Under the pieces are notes generated by a model. That model had not been told where the DNA came from. It worked only from the letters and a program-made list of their open reading frames with translations, and did not search any database. Source: Lachnospiraceae bacterium (GTDB lineage Bacteria; Bacillota; Clostridia; Lachnospirales; Lachnospiraceae). Taken from it: DNA of 64,000 nucleotides. The position numbers and the translations under genes were made by a program. Within the stretch, counting starts at the first letter, position 1, and each line of letters opens with the position of its first letter. Positions 61,434 to 64,000 of this stretch are shown here, piece by piece. Where the stretch lies: NCBI GenBank assembly GCA_017556805.1, contig JAFYMC010000012.1, positions 1 through 64,000 of the forward strand, in the 5' to 3' direction.

Positions 61434-64000
61434 TTATGCGTTTCTGCCGCAGCACTTCTTGTACTTTAAGCCGGAACCGCAAGGACATAAATCATTCGGC
61501 TGTACCTTCTTATCGGAACGCTTTACCGGTGCCTTGGCAAGGGTATCATCACGGTTGGTGCCCGTTACCTTTGCCACCTGCTCACGCTCTACCTTCTGCT
61601 CGATACGGACATTCATCAATGCCTTTACCGTATCCTCACTGATAGCGGCAGTCATTGCGGCAAACATCTCAAAGCCCTGGAACTTATACTCGGTTACCGG
61701 ATCTCTCTGGCCGTAGGCCTGTACGCCGATGCCCTGACGAAGCTGATCCATATCATCGATGTGATCCATCCACTTACGGTCAATGACACGAAGTAAAATT
61801 ACTCGCTCTACCTCACGCAGCTGCTCCTTTTCCGGGAACTCCGCTTCCTTTGCCTCGTAATGCTTTACGGTCTCGGCCTTTAACTGCTGCACCAATTCCT
61901 TCTTGGTCATATGTTTCTTCTGGTCCTCGGTCAACTCAACCGGAGCCAGCGGCACAATCGGAAGAAGCAGACTGTTCAACTCGTGAAGATCCCAATTTTC
62001 CGCATCCTGATCATCTCCGATACAGCTGTCTACACAGCCCTCTACCACATCGTTTGCCATCTTAAAGATGGTATCGCGCATATTGGCACCCTCCAGCACC
62101 TTTCTACGCTCACCGTAAATAACCTCTCTCTGTTCGTTATTTACGCGGTCATACTCCAACAAATTCTTACGAATTGCGAAGTTGTTATTCTCGATTTTTT
62201 TCTGTGCCTTCTCTACCGCAGAACTGAGCAGCTTATGGGTAATCTGCTCACCGTCCTGAAGTCCCAGAGAATTGAACATACCGATCAAACGCTCAGAACC
62301 GAATAAACGCATCAAATCGTCTTCCAGAGAAATGAAGAACTTGGATTCACCCGGGTCACCCTGACGTCCGGCACGACCACGCAACTGGTTATCGATACGT
62401 CTGGACTCATGACGTTCTGTACCGATAATCTTTAATCCGCCGAGCTCCTTTACTCCTTCGCCCAGCTTAATATCCGTACCACGGCCTGCCATATTGGTTG
62501 CAATGGTAACTGCTCCGTACTGTCCCGCATCGGCAACAATCTGTGCCTCCATCTCGTGGAACTTTGCATTCAACACCTTATGCGGCACACCGCGACGCTT
62601 TAACATATCACTCAGTTCCTCGGAAGCCTCGATGGTAATGGTACCGACAAGTACCGGCTGTCCTTTTTCGTGAGCCGCAATAATCTCATCTACAATGGCC
62701 TTTAACTTCTCGCGACGGGTCTTATATACCACATCATCCATATCAATACGTGCAATCGGACGGTTGGTCGGAATCTCCACAACGTCCATACCGTAAATTT
62801 CACGGAACTCCTGCTCCTCGGTGAGTGCCGTACCGGTCATACCGCACTTCTTATCGTACTTATTGAAGAAATTCTGGAAGGTAATGGTAGCAAGGGTCTT
62901 GCTCTCACGCTTAACCTTTACATGCTCCTTCGCCTCGATTGCTTGATGAAGACCGTCAGAATAACGTCTGCCCGGCATAATACGTCCGGTAAAGTCATCT
63001 ACAATTAATACCTCATCATTCTGTACCACATAATCCTTATCTCTTGCCATCAGATAATGTGCACGTAACGCAAGAATAATATTGTGCTGGATTTCCATAT
63101 TCTCCGCATCTGCCAGATTGTCGATTCGGAAGAACTGTTCTACCTTTACAACACCCTGCTCGGTCAGGTTAATGATTTTATCCTTTTCGTTTACGACAAA
63201 GTCGCCTTCCTCCTTGGCCTCTTCTTTCATGATGAGTTCCATCTTGGTCAGTTCCTTTTCGGTACCCTTTACAAGCTGTCTTGCCAAAATATCGCAGGCC
63301 TGATACAGGCTGGTAGACTTTCCGCTCTGTCCGGAAATAATAAGAGGTGTACGCGCCTCATCGATTAATACGGAGTCTACCTCGTCGATAATCGCATAAT
63401 GAAGTCCGCGCATAACCAGCTGCTCTTTATAAATGACCATGTTGTCACGCAGATAGTCGAAACCGAATTCGTTATTCGTACCGTAGGTAATATCACAGGC
63501 ATATGCCTCTCTACGGTCGTCGTTGTTCATACTGTTCAAAATACAGCCAACGGTCATTCCGAGGAAGCGGAACACCTGTCCCATCCACTCGGAGTCTCGC
63601 TTTGCCAGGTAGTCGTTTACGGTAACAATGTGTACACCCTCACCGTCCAATGCATTTAAATATGCCGGCAAAAGCTCGGTCTGAGTCTTACCTTCACCGG
63701 TACGCATCTCTACGATACGGCCTTGATGCAAAATAATACCGCCGAGAATCTGTACGTCATAGTGACGCTGACCGAGGACACGTTTGGTGGCCTCTCGCAC
63801 TACCGCATAAGCCTCCGGCAAAAGGGAATCCTTGGACTCACCCTTTGCAAGACGCTCTTTAAACTCTGTCGTCTTGGCACGTAAGGCTTCATCGGACAAC
63901 GCCGCAACCGACTCTTCCAACTTATTTATTTTTTCTAAAAGAGGTCTTACAATCTTGATTTCTCTTTCGCTGTGTGTTCCGAAAATCTTTTCAAATAAAC
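61434..64000 (-). CDS. secA: SecA, preprotein translocase ATPase (5' end outside window)
   Basis: About 855 codons in the window, beginning beyond position 64000: the frame continues upstream of the first Met-like codon (63920, which is TTG) through [15 protein letters not shown]. Motor ATPase that drives Sec export. Walker A is [11 protein letters not shown]; the C-terminus is a zinc site [14 protein letters not shown]. Complete except for the first few residues. It leads into prfB and cheW. Confidence 0.97.
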   Translation of the reverse strand, partial: LFEKIFGTHSEREIKIVRPLLEKINKLEESVAALSDEALRAKTTEFKERLAKGESKDSLLPEAYAVVREATKRVLGQRHYDVQILGGIILHQGRIVEMRTGEGKTQTELLPAYLNALDGEGVHIVTVNDYLAKRDSEWMGQVFRFLGMTVGCILNSMNNDDRREAYACDITYGTNNEFGFDYLRDNMVIYKEQLVMRGLHYAIIDEVDSVLIDEARTPLIISGQSGKSTSLYQACDILARQLVKGTEKELTKMELIMKEEAKEEGDFVVNEKDKIINLTEQGVVKVEQFFRIDNLADAENMEIQHNIILALRAHYLMARDKDYVVQNDEVLIVDDFTGRIMPGRRYSDGLHQAIEAKEHVKVKRESKTLATITFQNFFNKYDKKCGMTGTALTEEQEFREIYGMDVVEIPTNRPIARIDMDDVVYKTRREKLKAIVDEIIAAHEKGQPVLVGTITIEASEELSDMLKRRGVPHKVLNAKFHEMEAQIVADAGQYGAVTIATNMAGRGTDIKLGEGVKELGGLKIIGTERHESRRIDNQLRGRAGRQGDPGESKFFISLEDDLMRLFGSERLIGMFNSLGLQDGEQITHKLLSSAVEKAQKKIENNNFAIRKNLLEYDRVNNEQREVIYGERRKVLEGANMRDTIFKMANDVVEGCVDSCIGDDQDAENWDLHELNSLLLPIVPLAPVELTEDQKKHMTKKELVQQLKAETVKHYEAKEAEFPEKEQLREVERVILLRVIDRKWMDHIDDMDQLRQGIGVQAYGQRDPVTEYKFQGFEMFAAMTAAISEDTVKALMNVRIEQKVEREQVAKVTGTNRDDTLAKAPVKRSDKKVQPNDLCPCGSGLKYKKCCGRNA

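Noticed and set aside
1-64000. CRISPR array, DGR template/variable repeats, or integrase
   Set aside because: I looked for regular repeats with spacers and for reverse transcriptase or integrase motifs and saw none; the hairpin arrays have no constant repeat.

Overview
The window looks like a chromosomal segment of a Firmicute of the Clostridia, most likely a gut-type Lachnospiraceae. This rests on the gene families present (DUF3737, DUF1858, an 8Fe-ferredoxin, a butanol-dehydrogenase-type enzyme, an ECF-transporter S component, GH120 and GH31 enzymes), strong AGGAGG ribosome sites, TTGACA/TATAAT promoters, and short T-tailed terminators. No 16S gene is present, so the family call is inference.

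Layout. 0-4.6 kb: GNAT acetyltransferase, Nudix hydrolase with a hairpin leader, Na+/alanine symporter, and an ECF sigma factor with a probable anti-sigma partner. 4.7-9.4 kb: a leftward operon (DUF1349 protein, FMN alpha-hydroxyacid enzyme, GH120 beta-xylosidase, sugar isomerase/epimerase). 9.58-10.8 kb: two oppositely oriented small RNAs that share complementary segments, the second converging on a DUF3644 gene with a HEPN-like RxxxxH motif. 11-12.6 kb: membrane protein, sfsA, mutT. 12.7-24.4 kb: a visibly AT-rich defence island made of an EcoRII-type restriction-modification pair, a broken small winged-helix-like gene, Vsr, a second Dcm-type methyltransferase, AIPR, DUF4420 (PD-(D/E)XK), Z1 and a MORC/MutL-type ATPase, i.e. 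a Mza-type (MutL-Z1-AIPR) set. 24.8-28.2 kb: GH31 alpha-xylosidase and SGNH esterase. 28.5-43 kb: housekeeping and metabolism (RsmH-like, aminotransferase plus ECF-S component, HAD, YfbR, metallo-beta-lactamase-fold protein, DUF3737, four-helix-bundle protein behind a hairpin array, tRNA-Trp, DUF1858, ferredoxin, alcohol dehydrogenase, UvrBA). 43.3-46.8 kb: a split ABC exporter with its own MerR regulator and a 19-bp-spacer MerR promoter. 46.9-54.5 kb: clostripain-like protease, CE1-like lipoprotein esterase, acyltransferase, a 245-bp palindromic element and a second GH120 gene. 54.7-59.7 kb: a lasso/RiPP-like cluster (HPr-kinase-like protein, asparagine-synthetase-like cyclase, precursor peptide, MATE exporter). 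59.7-64 kb: cheW, prfB (with programmed frameshift) and the C-terminal part of secA.

How it fits together. The GH120, GH31, SGNH and CE1-like enzymes form a theme of xylan/xyloglucan oligosaccharide breakdown, mostly with cytoplasmic enzymes. The defence island combines two DNA-methylation systems. The candidates most likely to be undescribed are the antisense small-RNA pair beside the DUF3644 gene, the RiPP-like cluster that lacks its usual B proteins, and the two structured repeat elements near 35.8 and 52.4 kb.
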